NCBI GenBank assembly: GCA_002483395.1
Contig: DLHV01000265.1
Span: 26,493-35,437, forward strand
Direction: 5' to 3'
DNA: 8,945 bases
Source: Chloracidobacterium sp. UBA7659
Lineage (GTDB): Bacteria > Acidobacteriota > Blastocatellia > Pyrinomonadales > Pyrinomonadaceae
Numbering within the stretch: position 1 is the stretch's first letter; each line of letters opens with the position of its first letter. A program made the translations under genes and the position numbers. Under the pieces are notes generated by a model. It made no database searches, had not been told where the DNA came from, and worked only from the letters and a program-made list of their open reading frames with translations. Below are positions 7,270 to 8,945 of the stretch, in pieces.

Positions 7270-7656
7270 CTATCTGCCCTCTCGGATAGCCGTTCGAAGC
7301 AGCCTGAGACGCGATTGAAGCATCTTCGCTCCAAAATTAAAGTTACTTCCGGCCTGAGCAAGATCTGCCATTTCGCGTCCGGCGTCGACCGTATTGCCGT
7401 CAAGACCGATAGTCGTCGGCGTTTGCTCAACGATTCTCGGTTCACTGGACAGTCCGCGGTCGTTTTGTTTTGAAAGTGGGAGAGAGCTTTGGCGTGCGGC
7501 TTCGGACAGATAATCCGCAAAATCGAGTTCTTTAGCAACGTAGCCCGGCGTATCGGCATTAGCAATATTTCCCGCAATGACCTGTGAACGGCGGCTTTGC
7601 ACGTCCAGAAACGTCTGCAGCAAACTTGTAACGTTATCGGTACTTTTAAGATCCAT
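7270..7656 (-). CDS. flgB: Flagellar proximal rod protein FlgB
   Basis: FlgB is a proximal rod subunit and the first gene of the operon. With the start at 7656 it has 128 residues, typical of FlgB. Key features are the N-terminal helix (VTSLLQTFLDVQSRRSQVIA, 9-28), the rod signature GNIANADTPGYVAKELDF (29-46), and the C-terminal DGNTVDAGREMADLAQAGSN (86-105) with a final helix ending LRTAIREG (120-127). The frame stays open to an ATG at 7767, adding 37 residues, but that extension has no FlgB character and would start upstream of the sigma-54 promoter at 7682-7697. GGAGG at 7666-7670, 9 nt before the ATG at 7656, supports the shorter start. Confidence 0.95.
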   Translation of the reverse strand: MDLKSTDNVTSLLQTFLDVQSRRSQVIAGNIANADTPGYVAKELDFADYLSEAARQSSLPLSKQNDRGLSSEPRIVEQTPTTIGLDGNTVDAGREMADLAQAGSNFNFGAKMLQSRLRLLRTAIREGR

Positions 7657-7665
7657 CGACCCAAA

Positions 7666-7670
7666 CCTCC
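7666..7670 (-). promoter_or_regulatory. Strong Shine-Dalgarno sequence of flgB
   Basis: GGAGG lies 9 nt upstream of the ATG at 7656 and decides the flgB start over the longer frame from 7767. It begins about one base after the predicted sigma-54 transcription start (~7671), so the leader would be only about 15 nt. Confidence 0.8.
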
Positions 7671-7681
7671 GGTATCCCAAT

Positions 7682-7697
7682 TGCAAAAGCCGTGCCT
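7682..7697 (-). promoter_or_regulatory. Sigma-54 (RpoN) promoter driving the flgB operon
   Basis: Read on the minus strand, AGGCACGGCTTTTGCA matches the sigma-54 consensus TGGCACG-N4-TTGCA at all but the first base. The -24 GG is at 7696-7695 and the -12 GC at 7684-7683, with the required 10 nt between them. Transcription would start near 7671, 15 nt before the flgB ATG. Sigma-54 promoters need an AAA+ activator bound upstream; a gene for one starts 230 bp away, transcribed divergently. This is a direct sequence match; activity is inferred. Confidence 0.88.
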
Positions 7698-7781
7698 GAA
7701 TAGAAATCCAGGAAAACACCAGCTTTTTCAGCGAACGCGCCTCACAGCGGCTAATTGTAGGTGTCATCCAGGCGTGAAAAA

Positions 7782-7797
7782 TGTCAATTTGTTGACA
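7782..7797. promoter_or_regulatory. Palindromic candidate operator/enhancer (FleQ-box-like GTCA-N6-TGAC)
   Basis: TGTCAA-TTTG-TTGACA is a perfect 6-bp inverted repeat. Its inner frame GTCA-N6-TGAC matches, from memory, the published Pseudomonas FleQ box. A further TGTCA half-site at 7762-7766 lies 20 bp from the left arm, and the two arms are 11 bp apart, so all three sit on about the same helix face. The palindrome is roughly 90-100 bp upstream of the sigma-54 -24 element, a normal enhancer distance, and its right arm is the -35 box of the regulator's predicted promoter. Activator binding is inferred; a chance palindrome around a -35 box is the alternative. Confidence 0.5.
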
Positions 7798-7820
7798 CAG
7801 GTTGATTATCAGCGTATGTT
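7792..7820 (+). promoter_or_regulatory. Sigma-70-type promoter of the response regulator gene
   Basis: TTGACA (7792-7797, perfect -35) is followed after exactly 17 nt by TATGTT (7815-7820, 4 of 6 matches to TATAAT). Transcription would start near 7827, giving a leader of about 100 nt before the ATG at 7927. The -35 overlaps the palindrome, so an occupant of that site could repress or modulate this promoter. Confidence 0.55.
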
Positions 7821-7867
7821 GTACTGGGTTTTTACCTGATTTACGACTTTTTCACCTCAACGAACCC

Positions 7868-7918
7868 ATAACCAAAATCAGATCCAGGCTGGTAAAATTC
7901 GCCGATCAAATTGGTTAT
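7868..7918 (+). repeat. Inverted repeat in the leader of the regulator gene
   Basis: ATAACCAA (7868-7875) and TTGGTTAT (7911-7918) are perfect 8-nt complements separated by 35 nt. The right arm ends 8 nt before the ATG, where a ribosome binding site would sit. Pairing in the mRNA could limit translation, but eight mostly A-T pairs across a 35-nt loop are weak, so it may be incidental. Confidence 0.35.
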
Positions 7919-7926
7919 CGCGCAAT

Positions 7927-8945
7927 ATGAAAGCAAGGATTTTAATAGTCGAAGACGATGCACGGCTGCGCTCGCTCCTGCTTGAAGCACTTGGTACCCA
8001 AGGATATCAATTGGAAAGCGCTGGCTCCGCCGAAGAAGCTATAAAGCACCTCGAAAAGGAAAAATTCGACGTACTTTTAACAGATGTGAACTTGCCCGGA
8101 AAAAGTGGTTTGGAATTACTGCCGATCTGCCTGCGTTATAATCCGGACACTTACTTGATAGTAATAACCGGCTATGCCTCGATCGACACTGCGGTTCAGG
8201 CCATGAAGCTCGGTGCTTCGGACTTTCTCTGCAAACCGATATCGCTCAAAGATCTGATCAGTGCGATCCATGTCGCCCATAATAAGATCGCTTCTCCAGT
8301 TTTGCCGGCGACAGGCCAAAGCCTTAAAAATTCGTCGATCATCGCGGGGTCGGTTGTAATGCTGAATGTCCTGGAGCAGGTAAACGTAATTGCTCCTTAC
8401 AAAATTAACGTACTTATTACTGGCGAAACCGGGACAGGTAAAGAGCTGATCGCCAAAGCGATCCATCACGCAAGCCCGCGTGCCAAAAACGATTTTATTG
8501 CGATGAATTGCGCGGCGATTCCCGAGCAATTGTTGGAAGATGAGCTGTTCGGTCACGTAAAGGGTGCGTTTACAGGAGCGCAGGGTGACCGCAAAGGGCG
8601 TTTTGAACAGGCCGACGGCGGAACGCTTTTTATGGACGAGATCGGCGATATGAACCTTGCTTTGCAGGCCAAATTGCTTCGAATTTTACAGGAAAGCGAA
8701 TTTGAGAAGCTGGGATCTTCGAAGACGGTCAAAGTTGACGTTCGCGTGGTTGCGGCAACAAGCGCGGATCTTGAAGTTAAGATTGCGGACGGAAGCTTTC
8801 GCGCCGATCTCTACCATCGTTTGAATGTTGTACATCTGCGCGTTCCCGCTTTGCGAGAGCGGCCCGACGATATTTTGTCGCTTTCGCACGGCCTGCTCGA
8901 ACGCTTCTGCCAAAACACCGGATTGCCCGCCAAAACAATTGCCGA
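7927..8945 (+). CDS. Sigma-54-dependent response regulator (NtrC/FlrC/FlgR class), N-terminal part (cut by window edge)
   Basis: This two-component activator would receive a phosphoryl group and use ATP hydrolysis to open sigma-54 RNA polymerase complexes. The frame is open for 339 codons to the window edge. The receiver domain (about 1-118) has ILIVEDD with acidic D10/D11, phospho-acceptor D53 in LLTDVNLPG, T81 and K103 (CKP). The AAA+ domain (from about 137) has Walker A GETGTGKE (166-173), the sigma-54-contacting loop GAFTGA (213-218), Walker B GGTLFMDEIGDM (231-242) and FRADLYHRLNV (291-301) with likely arginine fingers. All catalytic residues are present, unlike FleQ-type proteins with degenerate receivers. 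The Fis-type DNA-binding end is outside the window. The start is set by the receiver's beginning, although no Shine-Dalgarno sequence is seen. Its position suggests a flagellar regulator acting on the flgB promoter; its partner kinase is not visible. Confidence 0.95.
   Translation, partial: MKARILIVEDDARLRSLLLEALGTQGYQLESAGSAEEAIKHLEKEKFDVLLTDVNLPGKSGLELLPICLRYNPDTYLIVITGYASIDTAVQAMKLGASDFLCKPISLKDLISAIHVAHNKIASPVLPATGQSLKNSSIIAGSVVMLNVLEQVNVIAPYKINVLITGETGTGKELIAKAIHHASPRAKNDFIAMNCAAIPEQLLEDELFGHVKGAFTGAQGDRKGRFEQADGGTLFMDEIGDMNLALQAKLLRILQESEFEKLGSSKTVKVDVRVVAATSADLEVKIADGSFRADLYHRLNVVHLRVPALRERPDDILSLSHGLLERFCQNTGLPAKTIA

Larger units (their letters stand above)
7657..7926. other. 270-bp divergent control region between flgB and the sigma-54 activator
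   Basis: No gene is supported here. It holds the sigma-54 promoter for flgB, a sigma-70-like promoter for the regulator, a FleQ-box-like palindrome and an inverted repeat in the regulator's leader. Short motifs also recur: ATCCAGG at 7706, 7766 and 7882, and TTTTTCA at 7724 and 7848 with its complement at 7775. These may include activator sites, but only the palindrome is strong enough to call separately. Confidence 0.7.

Noticed and set aside
7657..7767. 37-residue N-terminal extension of FlgB from an ATG at 7767
   Set aside because: It would start upstream of the sigma-54 promoter, lacks FlgB similarity, and the internal ATG at 7656 has a strong Shine-Dalgarno sequence.
7754..7787. Minus-strand sigma-70 promoter TTGACA ... 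TACAAT towards flgB
   Set aside because: The spacing between the hexamers is 22 nt, too long for a normal sigma-70 promoter; the sigma-54 match is far better.
7887..7902. Second sigma-54 promoter on the plus strand towards the regulator
   Set aside because: The GG and GC pairs near CTGGTAAAATTCGCC are 8 or 12 nt apart instead of 10, and the flanking bases do not fit.
8116..8556. A 146-residue minus-strand open frame
   Set aside because: It is antisense to the receiver/AAA+ coding region, whose motifs are unmistakable.

Overview
This window is a flagellar gene cluster from a motile bacterium with mid-range base composition, probably Gram-negative and possibly Acidobacteriota-like. The lineage guess is weak: it rests only on general sequence character and cannot be settled by eye. 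Nearly all of it (about 1-7656) is one minus-strand operon in the order flgB, flgC, fliE, fliF, fliG, fliH, fliI, fliJ, then the first 358 codons of a probable fliK that runs off the left edge. On the plus strand from 7927 to the right edge is the first 339 codons of a sigma-54-dependent response regulator of the NtrC/FlrC/FlgR class.

The operon encodes the earliest-assembled parts of the flagellum. These are the proximal rod proteins FlgB and FlgC, the rod/MS-ring junction protein FliE, the MS-ring FliF, the rotor switch protein FliG, the export ATPase complex FliH-FliI-FliJ, and a hook-length ruler candidate. Spacing is tight. fliG/fliH overlap by 11 nt, and fliI/fliJ and fliJ/fliK each overlap by 4 nt (ATGA). 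The other junctions are 11-23 nt, apart from one unusual 104-nt spacer between fliE and fliF that holds three CTCCCAC repeats in a G-poor, C-rich tract.

The 270-bp intergenic region between flgB and the regulator is the control point. Facing flgB is a near-consensus sigma-54 promoter (GGCACG-N4-TTGCA) whose predicted transcript would have only a ~15-nt leader starting at the Shine-Dalgarno sequence. Facing the regulator is a plausible sigma-70 promoter (TTGACA-N17-TATGTT). Its -35 box is the right arm of a perfect palindrome, TGTCAA-N4-TTGACA, with the GTCA-N6-TGAC frame of the Pseudomonas FleQ box. The simplest reading is a self-contained flagellar switch: the divergent AAA+ activator binds between the genes, activates sigma-54 transcription of the operon, and may control its own promoter.

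I see no mobile elements, CRISPR arrays, tRNA/rRNA genes or broken genes. No wholly unknown system is evident. The points of interest are the intergenic control region, the fliE-fliF spacer, the internal repeats of the FliK candidate, and a substitution in the FliG EHPQ motif.
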